The notes under the pieces were generated by a model, which was given only the letters and a program-made list of their open reading frames with translations, searched no databases and was not told the DNA's origin. From the NCBI RefSeq assembly GCF_004104375.1, contig NZ_QOVM01000002.1, positions 372,001 through 436,000 of the forward strand: a stretch of 64,000 bases of DNA, given 5' to 3'. This DNA is from Leeuwenhoekiella aequorea (lineage in GTDB: Bacteria > Bacteroidota > Bacteroidia > Flavobacteriales > Flavobacteriaceae). A program made the translations under genes and the position numbers. Positions 35,656-44,853 of this stretch are shown piece after piece (position 1 is the stretch's first letter; each line of letters starts with the position of its first letter).

Positions 35656-37103
35656 TTTAAAATGTTATCATTTAACCAATTATAAATTTCTGGAGAGATT
35701 TTGAATATATAGACTACAACTAAATATATACTTCCTAGAATAATTGATTTTAGTCCTATGGCTAAATAGGGATTTAATTTAAAATTCCAAAAGTAAAAAC
35801 ATACTCCTAATACTAATAGCAAAGAAGTAACATTCATGGTTGCTTTGGTAAAAGGATGCATACCAAATTTTTTGTAAACAACAATTATTTTTGCTAAGGC
35901 ATACCCTACTGATGCAATAAACGTTGCTATTGCAGCCCCATTTATTCCTAATTCTGGAATGAAAATCAAATTTAGAATAATTGCTAAAATCACTAGAAAT
36001 ACACCCAGCACAAGCACTAATCGATAGTAATCACTATTGTATAGAATAGCATTATTATTACCTAAAATGTTATCTACTAATTTTGCTAATGAAATTAGAA
36101 GCACCACATAAAGACCTTTGCTATACGCAGGGTCCAGAATGAGGTAGAGTGTATTGATATTACATACAATCAACAAGAGTAATAAACCCGAGATTATATA
36201 AAGCGTAAGCGAACTTTTTTTATATAAATCTTTAAGCTCAACAAAACGTCTCTCATTCAAATAATTTGCTGTGAGTGGATACATAATCTGATGCATTGCA
36301 CGTGCAGGAACAGCTATTACAGCGGCTATATAAATCCCTACTGAATAATAAGCAATATTCTCAATGGCAACAAGTTTACCTAGCATAAACATGTCAATTT
36401 CCAAAATCATAACCGCCACAGAACCTGCAACAATAATTAAGGTGCTGTATTTTATAATAGCCTTCCATTCTTCCGGAATAGCAAGTCTCAATTTTGGCTT
36501 TTTTAGACTGAATGCATAACCTAACATAATAAACATGCGTAATACATAAACGATGGCCAATCCAAATAAAAACTGATCCATATCAATAAGATCAATTGCA
36601 AACAAAAGCAGTAATATCATCACCCCGAGCCGATGGAAAATCTCGTTCATAATATTTCCGAACACACTATGAAGTTGCGCTTTTGCGTATGCGTAAGCTA
36701 TTTCAAAATATGCCATTGAAAATGCTATAATACCTATAACAATTATATAGGGTCTCACTATCTCATTCTTAGAAGCCAGAAAATCTACTAAATCAGAGTA
36801 GAAAACTGTTACTAAAATAGTTGTTGGGATTAGTATAATTAATGGAAGTCCCAACATAAAGCTTAGAAAAACCTCTTGTTTACGGCCGCTATATTTTGAG
36901 TAAAACTTTATTAGCGTATTGTGAGTACCTACTGCTATAAACGGCATAGCTAATGTTGCACTGCTAAGTAAGAATCCTACAAGACCATAATACTCATCTT
37001 GAAAAAACTGAACATATAATACCAAAGTATTTAAAGCACCAATTCCAAAACCTAAATAAGTTGTAATTAAATTCTTGAATGACTGTGACGAAACAATTCC
37101 CAT
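35634..37103 (-). CDS. Oligosaccharide flippase-like polysaccharide biosynthesis protein
   Basis: A 489-residue inner-membrane protein with twelve to fourteen hydrophobic segments. The N-terminus (QSFKNLITTYLGFGIGALNTLVL) and the later GINGAAIATFIASVGYALAKIIVVYKKF (in part) match the Wzx / RfbX branch of the MOP superfamily, which flips lipid-linked sugars to the outer face. It is the last of four minus-strand genes (DUF4834, YfhO, glycosyltransferase, flippase) with 9 bases to the glycosyltransferase. The order implies a surface-glycan or glycolipid pathway. A polymerase and sugar-nucleotide genes are missing here, so the glycan is unknown. The C-terminus is basic and short. Confidence 0.87.
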   Translation of the reverse strand: MGIVSSQSFKNLITTYLGFGIGALNTLVLYVQFFQDEYYGLVGFLLSSATLAMPFIAVGTHNTLIKFYSKYSGRKQEVFLSFMLGLPLIILIPTTILVTVFYSDLVDFLASKNEIVRPYIIVIGIIAFSMAYFEIAYAYAKAQLHSVFGNIMNEIFHRLGVMILLLLFAIDLIDMDQFLFGLAIVYVLRMFIMLGYAFSLKKPKLRLAIPEEWKAIIKYSTLIIVAGSVAVMILEIDMFMLGKLVAIENIAYYSVGIYIAAVIAVPARAMHQIMYPLTANYLNERRFVELKDLYKKSSLTLYIISGLLLLLIVCNINTLYLILDPAYSKGLYVVLLISLAKLVDNILGNNNAILYNSDYYRLVLVLGVFLVILAIILNLIFIPELGINGAAIATFIASVGYALAKIIVVYKKFGMHPFTKATMNVTSLLLVLGVCFYFWNFKLNPYLAIGLKSIILGSIYLVVVYIFKISPEIYNWLNDNILKRKSRIE

Positions 37104-37112
37104 ATGATTACT

Positions 37113-38396
37113 CTAATATTGGTGAATTATTTCTGAAAGCTGTCTGGTAAGTTCTTTACGTGTATATGCAGTTAAGTCTCCAGTAGTATTTGATATTCCT
37201 GAACCTTTAAAAGCTCTATAATATTCAATAATAGTATTCTTCAAATTTTTCTTTTCAGTATATGTAAAATAGTTACCGCTTTGTGTTGTTTTGAGAATTT
37301 CTATTACATCAGACTCTCTAGGTCCTATTCCAATTATAGGTCTACCTGAGGCCATATATTCAAATAACTTTCCAGGAATAATTGCTTGGGTATCGTATGA
37401 ATCAATTTCAATTAAAAGCAAGAGCTGAGCGCTATTTTGACGTTGTATAGCTTCATTATGTGTTACATAGCCGGGTAAACTCAAATTATTTGTCAAATGA
37501 TAACTTTCGATATCACTTATAATAGATGCACTTACTTTACCTGTTAATTCTATACTTAAATCTTTACTGAAATCGGGTAATTCATCACTAAGCTCTTTTA
37601 AAGATTGCCATAGAATCTTAGGATTTCTATCTTCTAACAAAGAACCAATATGTGCTAGTGTGAATTTTTTATCTAGAACAGATCCACTTTTTTTAATAGT
37701 ATCAAATCCATTTGTAATACACGAGATCGGTGTGTCCGTAATTTTCTTAAAATCTTTCTTAGTGGTTGTACTGGTAACTAGAATATGATCTGCCGAACTT
37801 AAAACCTCTAATTCCAATTTTTTATGTTTCGCACTTGACCTTTTCGTCAATTTTAATTTCTTGTGATAGCCTATTGTTGTCCACGGATCTCTAAAATCTG
37901 CTATCCACGGTAAGCCCGTTTTTCTTTTTAATTGACGACCTATTAAATGTAAACTATGGGGTGGTCCTGTTGTGATAAGTAAATCTATTCCATTAGACTT
38001 TATGTAAGACATCAAATAACTAACCGATGGTTTTACCCACCATTTACGTGCATCGGGAATAAATAGATTACCTCGTATAAATAAGAACAAACGCTGTAAA
38101 ATACTTTGTTTTGAATTGTCATTGATTATACCACTACTTATTTGTTGTATTTGAGATTTTGAAAATAAACCCGCTAGCGCATAGGGTTCATAAATCGGTT
38201 TTTTGAGAATAGTAATTCCTTCCGGTATTTCCTCAATAAGACTCGAATCTACTATAGGATAATGTGGATTTTCTGGAACATATACTATAGGTTCAATATT
38301 AAATTCTCGCAAGTATTTTACAAACTTCAACCAGCGTTGAACCCCGGGACCACCTGCAGGAGGCCAATAATAACAAATGATAAGGGCTTTCTTCAC
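37113..38396 (-). CDS. Glycosyltransferase (GT4-like)
   Basis: A 427-residue cytoplasmic or membrane-associated transferase with two Rossmann-like domains (GT-B fold). The N-terminus begins KKALIICYYWPPAGGPGVQRWLK, the glycine-rich start common to family 4 members. LPWIADFRDPW (about 157-168) and LLEDRNPKILWQSL near the domain junction support this. A C-terminal motif with PGKLFEYMASGRPIIGIG carries the acidic residue that contacts the sugar nucleotide. Donor and acceptor are unknown. It lies between YfhO (28 bases away) and the flippase (9 bases), so it probably builds the same surface glycan. Confidence 0.87.
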   Translation of the reverse strand: MKKALIICYYWPPAGGPGVQRWLKFVKYLREFNIEPIVYVPENPHYPIVDSSLIEEIPEGITILKKPIYEPYALAGLFSKSQIQQISSGIINDNSKQSILQRLFLFIRGNLFIPDARKWWVKPSVSYLMSYIKSNGIDLLITTGPPHSLHLIGRQLKRKTGLPWIADFRDPWTTIGYHKKLKLTKRSSAKHKKLELEVLSSADHILVTSTTTKKDFKKITDTPISCITNGFDTIKKSGSVLDKKFTLAHIGSLLEDRNPKILWQSLKELSDELPDFSKDLSIELTGKVSASIISDIESYHLTNNLSLPGYVTHNEAIQRQNSAQLLLLIEIDSYDTQAIIPGKLFEYMASGRPIIGIGPRESDVIEILKTTQSGNYFTYTEKKNLKNTIIEYYRAFKGSGISNTTGDLTAYTRKELTRQLSEIIHQY

Positions 38397-38424
38397 AAAA
38401 CACGGTTCTTATAGTATGTATAAA

Positions 38425-40869
38425 CTAAGCTTTTTCCTCACTATTAGTTCTATTTCTAAAACTCATAAAAAGAGCACCAAAAATGATTAATAAAAGAATA
38501 ATATTACTCGCAAGGCTTATAGTACCACCAGTTTCAACCACTTGAGGTTCAAACTTAAATTCGATAACATGTCTACCCTCCGGAACCATCATTGCTCTTA
38601 ATACATAATCTGCTTTAAAATACGAAGCTTTTTTACCATCTAAATAAGCGTTCCATCCATCAGGATAATAAACTTCACTAAAAACAGCTAATCGCTCATC
38701 CTGTGAAGATGATTCATATTTTAAATAATTTGGTTTGTGTTCTGTAAGTCTAATAGTTGCTGTGGTATCTTCTGTGAATAACTGCTTCTCAATCAAACTT
38801 TTATAGTTATTTTGAACTACAGCAGTTTGTAAAGTATTAAGATTCTCTAACGCCATAATTTCGGCATTTGCATCAGGTACAAATTTTACATTCTGAACAA
38901 ACCACACATTTCCATTTGCTTGCGGATTAATCTGAACCTGCTCCGCTCCTTCTTCATCTTGAGTAATCACATACTTAACATTTAATAAGTTAAGTGGCGC
39001 CATTTTACCTTGATACAGATAAAAATCTGCTAAATCTGCAAGTCGACCTGGTTTTGCTCCGTGATATCCACCTATTGAACTGTGAAAATAACTCGTGCGG
39101 GCACCGTTAAGGCCTATACTTTGTTCATACACTCTGTAACGGGTGGTATCCTGAAGGATTTGCATGTCTGCTGCAGACTTTTGAAATGGCTGCTCTACCA
39201 ATCGGGCAGCCATAAAATTCTCGGCATTTACATACCTCCGATCTACTTGTACCAGGTCAAATACTACTAGAATTGTAATAGCTAAAATAACAAGATTTTC
39301 TGAAATTTTATTTTTGATATAAAACCAAATTAAAGATGCAGCTAATAGCACTAAAATTAAAGTTTTAATGGTATCATTTACAAAAATCGCTTTACGATCT
39401 GCTTTTACAGCATTCATAAATTCCATCCCAAAATTCTGAACGAAGTACGCGTCATTACCTCCGGCAAAAGAAAAAAGGCTTCCTTTAAAAACAAGTAGTA
39501 TTAATGCTAGTCCGCCAGTTATTCCAGTAGACCATTTTAAAGCATTAAGGCGTTCTTCGGTAGGCTGCGTAACTTGTAATACTTTATATAATCCGAAAAT
39601 TGCCAGAACTGGTACACATAATTCTGTTATAACCTGTATAGATGTTACTGCTCTAAATTTGTTATATAAAGGGAAATAATCTATCCATAAGTTTGTAAAC
39701 CAAGCTAGGTTGCTTCCGTAGCTTAATAAAAGTGATAATAAAGTACCTCCTAATAGCCACCATTTTAATCTACCTTTTACAAGAAATAAGCCTAGAACGA
39801 ATAAGAATACTACGATAGCTCCCAGATAAGCCGGTCCTGATACTCCGGGCTGACTTCCCCAATAATACAATCCAAATTGACCATAAACTGATTCGATTTG
39901 TCCGGGTGGTACTCCTTGCTTAAGTAGAAAACTTGCAAACTCACTATCTGCTTTATAAGGTTCAGAATTTGAACCACCATAAAGACCAGCAATAAATAAA
40001 TCTAATGTTTCAGAAATACCATAGCTATACTGATTTATATAAGCTTTATCTAGTCCGGCACTACGCTCTTTTGTAGTACCATCAGGATTTATAGTTAATT
40101 CGCTTTTTCCTCTTGTACTAGTAGCACTATATTCTGAAGTAGCCATTAAACTAGCTGCATTTGTACCTACAGCAAGAACAACTGCAAGACATAGAATACC
40201 TACACTTTTAAAATAATGCGGAAGTTCTTTTTTACGTACGGCATCCACTAAGTATGCAATCCCTAGAATTACAATTAGAAGCATTAGATAGTAGGTCATC
40301 TGCACATGATTAGCAACTATCTCCAGTGCAAGAGCAAGAGCTGTAAGAACAAAACCCCATATATATTTACGCCTAAATACAAGCAAAATTCCACTTAAAA
40401 CCAAAGGCATATAAGCTATTGCGTGAGCTTTTGCATTATGGCCAACACCTAAAATTATTATAAGATAACTACTAAAGCCAAATGCCAATGCACCAAGACC
40501 TGCGTATCGCCAGTCTAGTTTAAGAACAAGCAACAAAATATAAAAACCTATAAAATACAGAAAAAGATAATCTGCGGGGCGCGGCAAGAATCGAATACTT
40601 AAATCTAGACTCTTTATCCAATTGTTAGGATACTTAGCTCCTAATTGATAAGTAGGCATACCTCCAAAAGCTGCATCTGTCCAATAAGGTTCTGAGCCGG
40701 TTAGTTCTCTAAAATCCATCTGCTCCTTAGCCATACCTCTGTACTGTTGTATATCACTTTGAAACATTTTTTTACCCGAAAGAACCGGACTAAAATATAG
40801 AAGTGCAGTAACTACAAATACAAACACCACAGCAACGTGTGGTAATACTTTTTTAATCGAAAAATTCAT
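38425..40869 (-). CDS. YfhO family membrane protein
   Basis: An 814-residue protein with twelve or more hydrophobic segments in the first 540 residues, one more at the C-terminus (about 785-805) and a periplasmic domain between (about 550-780). The N-terminal PYWTDAAFGGMPTYQ, the GHNAKAHAIAYMPLVL segment and the periplasmic VYYPDGWNAYLDGK are typical of the YfhO family. In Gram-positive bacteria YfhO acts in glycosylation of lipoteichoic acid as a GT-C type transferase. In Bacteroidota a similar lipid-linked sugar transferase role is inferred. It sits 29 bases after a DUF4834 gene and 28 bases before a glycosyltransferase. Confidence 0.88.
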   Translation of the reverse strand: MNFSIKKVLPHVAVVFVFVVTALLYFSPVLSGKKMFQSDIQQYRGMAKEQMDFRELTGSEPYWTDAAFGGMPTYQLGAKYPNNWIKSLDLSIRFLPRPADYLFLYFIGFYILLLVLKLDWRYAGLGALAFGFSSYLIIILGVGHNAKAHAIAYMPLVLSGILLVFRRKYIWGFVLTALALALEIVANHVQMTYYLMLLIVILGIAYLVDAVRKKELPHYFKSVGILCLAVVLAVGTNAASLMATSEYSATSTRGKSELTINPDGTTKERSAGLDKAYINQYSYGISETLDLFIAGLYGGSNSEPYKADSEFASFLLKQGVPPGQIESVYGQFGLYYWGSQPGVSGPAYLGAIVVFLFVLGLFLVKGRLKWWLLGGTLLSLLLSYGSNLAWFTNLWIDYFPLYNKFRAVTSIQVITELCVPVLAIFGLYKVLQVTQPTEERLNALKWSTGITGGLALILLVFKGSLFSFAGGNDAYFVQNFGMEFMNAVKADRKAIFVNDTIKTLILVLLAASLIWFYIKNKISENLVILAITILVVFDLVQVDRRYVNAENFMAARLVEQPFQKSAADMQILQDTTRYRVYEQSIGLNGARTSYFHSSIGGYHGAKPGRLADLADFYLYQGKMAPLNLLNVKYVITQDEEGAEQVQINPQANGNVWFVQNVKFVPDANAEIMALENLNTLQTAVVQNNYKSLIEKQLFTEDTTATIRLTEHKPNYLKYESSSQDERLAVFSEVYYPDGWNAYLDGKKASYFKADYVLRAMMVPEGRHVIEFKFEPQVVETGGTISLASNIILLLIIFGALFMSFRNRTNSEEKA

Positions 40870-40898
40870 AGATTGTAACTATAACTAAAGGGCTGAAA

Positions 40899-41159
40899 TT
40901 ACTCAATTTCTTCGTAATCGATATATTCGCCTACCTTTTTATTTGAAGATCGCTCTTTATGAGGAACATTTTCAATTACTACCTCACCTTCAGGTTTTTT
41001 CTGAGCATTTTGATTATTAAAACCGCCTGCCATATTTTGAAAACGTTCTCCTGCCTTTTTTGCTATATAACGCATTAAGTAAGGCGCTGCTAATCTAAAA
41101 AGAATGCGCAACCCAAAAAATATAAGCAGTATTATAAGAATGGTTTGTATCAATTTCAT
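40899..41159 (-). CDS. DUF4834 small membrane protein
   Basis: An 86-residue protein with one N-terminal membrane helix (about 5-25, IQTILIILLIFFGLRILF). A basic stretch (YLMRYIAKKAGERFQNMAGG) follows, then a polar tail ending in the acidic YIDYEEIE, the DUF4834 pattern of Bacteroidota. The function is unknown. It leads the four-gene minus-strand operon, 29 bases before yfhO-like, and may act with the glycan enzymes downstream. A -7-like TAATTTTA on the minus strand (41184-41177) lies 18 bases before the ATG, without a clear -33 element. Confidence 0.82.
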   Translation of the reverse strand: MKLIQTILIILLIFFGLRILFRLAAPYLMRYIAKKAGERFQNMAGGFNNQNAQKKPEGEVVIENVPHKERSSNKKVGEYIDYEEIE

Positions 41160-41243
41160 CTCTCTGATATTTGCCGTAAAATTAACTATTCGATTTTTGT
41201 TTCTACTTAAAAAAACAATAAATCAAGCAGTGTCTGTTATCCA

Positions 41244-41271
41244 TTGATCTTTAGGCTATCTCTTATATTTA
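41244..41271 (+). promoter_or_regulatory. Bacteroidota-type promoter for the outer-membrane transporter gene
   Basis: TTG (41244-41246), 17 bases, then TATATTTA (41264-41271). Spacing and sequence fit -33/-7, with A in place of the final G. The leader to the ATG at 41335 is about 55 bases. Confidence 0.55.
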
Positions 41272-41334
41272 CATTATGTTTGTGAGGTTACAAAAGAAAA
41301 TTTCTACTGTAAACCTCTAAAATTAGAACCCATT

Positions 41335-42225
41335 ATGCTAAAGAGATTGATTTGTAGTAGCATTCTACTATTAAGTCTCAGCACGTATACAGCTAACGCT
41401 CAATACACTGAAACTATAAACTCAAACAGGCCAGGTCAATCTCAGGGTGCTTTTGCACCTGGGAGAGGTGTATTGCAAGCAGAAATAGGAACCACTCTAG
41501 GCAGAGAATCCCACAATCTTCGTTTTACAGAAACAGATAATATTGGAGTTGATTTTGCTTTAAGATATGGTGCAATTAAAGAACAATTAGAATTTATTGT
41601 TGATGGTAATTTTCTATATGAAGATATTACTCCTACGGCCGGCAATGCAGAGCCCTATACACAAAGTGGATTCCCTATAATTACAGCGGGAGCAAAATAT
41701 CTAGTGTATGATCCTTATAAGAATAGAGAAGACAAAATTAACTTATATAGCTACTGGGCTAATAGAAGATTTAAATGGAATACACTAATTCCTGCAGTCT
41801 CTGTTTATGCAGGTGCTAATTATGCTTATGAAACAGACAATCCTTTTTTACCAGAAAGTCAACGCGGATTTACTCCTAAAGCAATATTAATTACACAGCA
41901 CAACTGGGGTCGCTGGGTGTGGGTAAACAATTTTATATACGATCAATTTACTACAGATTTTCCTACTAAGGCGTGGATTACTACAATGACCCATTCATTT
42001 AATCCTAAAATTGCCGCTTTTGCAGAATTTCAGTTTATTTCTAGTGATGTGTATTCTGATGACCTTTTACGCTTTGGTGGCGCGTATTTAATAAGCAGAA
42101 ATTTTCAGGTTGATATAAGTGCGCTTATTAATTTTAAAGAAACACCTGAGCGTCAGCAATTAGGACTGGGATTATCTTACAGATTAGATTTTCACAGTAA
42201 AGACGAGTTACTTTCGCAAGAATAA
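41335..42225 (+). CDS. Outer-membrane transporter-like beta-barrel protein (MetA-type)
   Basis: A 296-residue exported protein. A signal peptide of about 22 residues (ends YTANAQ) precedes a chain of beta-strands. The opening ETINSNRPGQSQGAFAPGRGVLQAEIG (in part) resembles the Phenol_MetA_deg family of outer-membrane transporters. In the family this opening often reads TDRPGxS and marks the first strand. Many members are annotated simply as transporter; the link to phenol is not supported here. The chain ends with a strand GLGLSYRLDFHSKDELL and a short tail. A GNAT gene follows after 37 bases, possibly in one transcript. Confidence 0.72.
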   Translation: MLKRLICSSILLLSLSTYTANAQYTETINSNRPGQSQGAFAPGRGVLQAEIGTTLGRESHNLRFTETDNIGVDFALRYGAIKEQLEFIVDGNFLYEDITPTAGNAEPYTQSGFPIITAGAKYLVYDPYKNREDKINLYSYWANRRFKWNTLIPAVSVYAGANYAYETDNPFLPESQRGFTPKAILITQHNWGRWVWVNNFIYDQFTTDFPTKAWITTMTHSFNPKIAAFAEFQFISSDVYSDDLLRFGGAYLISRNFQVDISALINFKETPERQQLGLGLSYRLDFHSKDELLSQE

Positions 42226-42262
42226 AAATACGGTTACCTTTACACGCTATTTAACAATTACA

Positions 42263-43381
42263 ATGATTACGATTAAGGAAATGAAAACGAAAAAGGAATT
42301 GACACAATTTGTCAAATTCCCATTTTCGCTATATACAAAAGACAGCAACTGGGTTCCTCCATTAATTAATGATGAGCTTGAAAGTATGGATTCTGAAAAG
42401 AATCCTGTTTTTAAAAATGCTGAAGCCCATTTTTTTCTAGCTTTTAAAGATGGAAAAACTGTAGGCCGTATTGCTGCTATAATTAATCGTATAGAAATTG
42501 ATGAACAAGGCAAACCTAAAATGCGTTTTGGCTGGTTTGATACTATTGATGATATAGAAGTTACTAAAGCTTTAATCGCTGAAGTAGAAAAAATAGGTAT
42601 TGCCAATAATCTAAAATGGATAGAAGGTCCTGTAGGTTTTAGCAATATGGAAAAAGCCGGCTTACTTATAGAAGGCTTTGAATACCTAAATACCATGATT
42701 ACTTGGTATAATTACCCATATTATAAAGAGCATTTTGAGAAATTGAATTTTGAAAAAGCTTCTGAATGGGTTGAGTTTAAAATTCAAATTCCAGAAAAAT
42801 CGCCTGAGAAGGTAGAAAAATTTGCTCGTATTGTGCAGCAGCGCTATAAGCTTAAAATGATTCACTTCAAGAATACAAAAGAAATTATGCCCTACGTAGA
42901 TGATATGTTTGGGTTACTAAATAAAACATATAGTGAACTCAGTACTTTCGTTCCTATTCAGCAATATCAGATTGATCACTACAAGGAGAAATATATTAAA
43001 TATATAAATCCTAATTACATTAAATGTATAGAAGATGCTAATGGTAAATTAATTTCATTTGCCATCACAATGCCATCATTTAGTAATGCGCTTAAGAAAG
43101 CAAATGGTAGTTTGTGGCCATTCGGATTTATTCATATGCTGCGCGCTAGATCAAAGAATGATACGGCAGCATTTTATTTAATTGGCATTGATCCAGAGTA
43201 TCAGGGTAAAGGATTGACAGCTGTAATATTTCAGGCTATGCAAGATCTTTTTTCAGCAAATGGTATAACTGAAGTAGAAACTAATCCAGAGCTCGAAGAG
43301 AATAAAGCAATTCAGCAACTTTGGAAAAACTACGAACACGTAATGCATAAAAAAAGAAGAACCTATAAAAGAGATTTATAG
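42263..43381 (+). CDS. GNAT-fold acetyltransferase-like protein
   Basis: A 372-residue cytoplasmic protein. The N-terminal half (KFPFSLYTKDSNWVPPLINDE, in part, then HFFLAFKDGKTVGRIAAIIN) and the C-terminal half (FYLIGIDPEYQGKGLTAVIF, about 300-320) both look like GNAT folds. The second holds the acetyl-CoA loop QGKGLT. The family is widespread in Bacteroidota without a known substrate. The final residues HVMHKKRRTYKRDL are basic. The stop codon lies inside a long hairpin (43357-43387) that probably serves as the terminator of the convergent SIMPL gene, so the 3' end has a double role. Confidence 0.78.
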   Translation: MITIKEMKTKKELTQFVKFPFSLYTKDSNWVPPLINDELESMDSEKNPVFKNAEAHFFLAFKDGKTVGRIAAIINRIEIDEQGKPKMRFGWFDTIDDIEVTKALIAEVEKIGIANNLKWIEGPVGFSNMEKAGLLIEGFEYLNTMITWYNYPYYKEHFEKLNFEKASEWVEFKIQIPEKSPEKVEKFARIVQQRYKLKMIHFKNTKEIMPYVDDMFGLLNKTYSELSTFVPIQQYQIDHYKEKYIKYINPNYIKCIEDANGKLISFAITMPSFSNALKKANGSLWPFGFIHMLRARSKNDTAAFYLIGIDPEYQGKGLTAVIFQAMQDLFSANGITEVETNPELEENKAIQQLWKNYEHVMHKKRRTYKRDL

Positions 43382-43387
43382 GTTCTT
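43350..43387 (-). terminator. Terminator for the SIMPL gene, lying in the 3' end of the GNAT gene
   Basis: A perfect 13-bp stem (43357-43369 with 43375-43387, core GAACCTATAAA) has a 5-base loop. On the minus strand it is followed by C and seven T residues, the expected U-tract. On the plus strand the tail is not T-rich. Confidence 0.75.
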
Positions 43388-43419
43388 GATTTACTTGTGA
43401 ATTATGTTCTGTGATTCAA

Positions 43420-44100
43420 TTAATCTATTAATTGAAATGTGATCTGAATTTTTGAGCTTATGGTCATTTCTCCAGGTGCTAATGTACGTTGAGAAGAATC
43501 CATAGATTCTGACATCGCCATTTTATACATTGGCTGTGGCTGAGGAGTATTTGTTCCTTGCTCTGCTATTTGTAATGCTTTTCCTATTTTCTGACCTAAA
43601 ACGCCTGCATATTCCTGAGCTTTCACTTTTGCATTAGCTACCGCTTTCTTACGTGCTTCTGCTTCATAGGTATCCATTTTGGAAGAACCAAAATTAACGC
43701 CATTAATAGAATTAATTCCAGAAGCCACTAAACCTGACATTATTTCGTCATATTTTGATAAGTCTTTCAGTTTAACTGAAATAGTCTGACTTGCATTATA
43801 ATTATACACTTTTGTATTATAATCATAGTTCTTGTTAAGACTTACATACTCCGTTTGAACTTGGTTCTGCGGAATATTTTTCTTAAGAAGAAAATCCAGT
43901 ACTTTATCTACAGCTTTATCATTTTCAGATTTTACGGCAGCCGCATCTTTCCCCTGAGTCTGAACCCCTAAACTAATGGTTACTTCATCAGGTACCACAA
44001 TAACTTTACCTTCACCTGTTACTCCAACAGTGGGCTCTATTTGCTGTGCGTGTGCTAATGTGGTCATAGCTGTAATAGCTAGAATTAAAATAGTTCTCAT
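43420..44100 (-). CDS. SIMPL domain (DUF541) periplasmic protein
   Basis: A 226-residue exported protein. A signal peptide (1-19, ending TLAHAQ) is followed by the SIMPL domain (about 25-225). Typical pieces are VTGEGKVIVVPDEVTISLGVQ at the front (in part), TEYVSLNKNYDY, ISVKLKDLSKYDEIMSGLV and AVANAKVKAQEYAGVLG. Named for a mouse signalling protein, the bacterial members form oligomeric periplasmic assemblies, and E. coli YggE lowers oxidative stress; the molecular role is unsettled. The rhomboid gene lies 48 bases upstream on the same strand, so both may share a transcript. A hairpin inside the convergent gene ends it. Confidence 0.9.
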   Translation of the reverse strand: MRTILILAITAMTTLAHAQQIEPTVGVTGEGKVIVVPDEVTISLGVQTQGKDAAAVKSENDKAVDKVLDFLLKKNIPQNQVQTEYVSLNKNYDYNTKVYNYNASQTISVKLKDLSKYDEIMSGLVASGINSINGVNFGSSKMDTYEAEARKKAVANAKVKAQEYAGVLGQKIGKALQIAEQGTNTPQPQPMYKMAMSESMDSSQRTLAPGEMTISSKIQITFQLID

Positions 44101-44148
44101 AATTGATAGTTTTATTTGTTCGTAATCATATAGGCAAGAGGTATGCCA

Positions 44149-44799
44149 TTATAGCTTCCCGGTTTTGTTAAGAATAAATAAAATAATTATAGGAATAGCT
44201 AATAATCCCACCATCAGTGTATTAACCTGCAACAATATTGGTAGCATTAACAAAGTAATAACATAACCACCTACCGCTCCGCCAAAATGTGCATCGTGGC
44301 CTATATTATCATTGTTGGCGCGCATTCCATAAATGGAATACAGCAAATACCCAATTCCAAAAATATAAGCTGGTATAGGAATAGGTATAAAAAACATATA
44401 CAAACTCATATCTGGGTTGAGCAGAATAGCAGAATATAAAATTCCAGATACTGCTCCACTAGCTCCTACAGCAGTATAGTGGTATTCATCTTTATGAAAA
44501 TAGTAGGATAAAAGATTTCCTAAAATAAGACTACCTAAATAAATTATTATGAACTGAAAATTACCTAATAGACCTATAACAATAGGAGCAAAAAAATAGA
44601 GTGTAAGCATATTGAAAAACAAGTGCGAATTGGTCACGTGTAGAAAACCTGAAGACAGTATGCGTATATGCTCCCCCCTACGTACTGCACCCGTATTAAA
44701 TTTATACTTTTCAAAAAACGTGAAGTCTTTAAAGCCCTTCATAGAAATCAAAACATTCACTGCGATTACGGCAACTGTAACCAAATTCAAATCACCCAT
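44149..44799 (-). CDS. Rhomboid family intramembrane serine protease
   Basis: A 216-residue membrane protein with six hydrophobic segments. The catalytic serine is Ser114 in GASGAVSG and the base is His171 in HFGGAVGG, the dyad of rhomboid proteases. HLFFNMLTLYFFAP (about 59-72) carries the conserved asparagine that helps hold the oxyanion. It cuts membrane proteins within the bilayer; the targets are unknown. The short N-terminus and lack of extra domains resemble GlpG-core forms. It is divergent from an acyltransferase gene, with facing promoters between them, and is followed by the SIMPL gene after 48 bases. Confidence 0.92.
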   Translation of the reverse strand: MGDLNLVTVAVIAVNVLISMKGFKDFTFFEKYKFNTGAVRRGEHIRILSSGFLHVTNSHLFFNMLTLYFFAPIVIGLLGNFQFIIIYLGSLILGNLLSYYFHKDEYHYTAVGASGAVSGILYSAILLNPDMSLYMFFIPIPIPAYIFGIGYLLYSIYGMRANNDNIGHDAHFGGAVGGYVITLLMLPILLQVNTLMVGLLAIPIIILFILNKTGKL

Positions 44800-44818
44800 A
44801 TTTTCCCTTATTTAGCCT

Positions 44819-44826
44819 CAAATATA
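44819..44826 (-). promoter_or_regulatory. -7 box for the rhomboid gene
   Basis: On the minus strand TATATTTG (44826-44819) matches TAnnTTTG 19 bases before the ATG. It faces away from the plus-strand box at 44829-44836, separated by two C residues. Confidence 0.5.
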
Positions 44827-44828
44827 CC

Positions 44829-44836
44829 TATATTTG
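44829..44836 (+). promoter_or_regulatory. -7 box for the acyltransferase gene
   Basis: TATATTTG matches TAnnTTTG, 17 bases before the ATG at 44854, and supports that start over upstream in-frame codons. It mirrors the rhomboid -7 box. Confidence 0.5.
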
Positions 44837-44853
44837 CGCAAAATTTACCGCTC

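Noticed and set aside
44668-44853. Longer N-terminus for the acyltransferase
   Set aside because: The extra 62 residues lie mostly antisense to the rhomboid gene and across both promoters; the family starts at the membrane helix.
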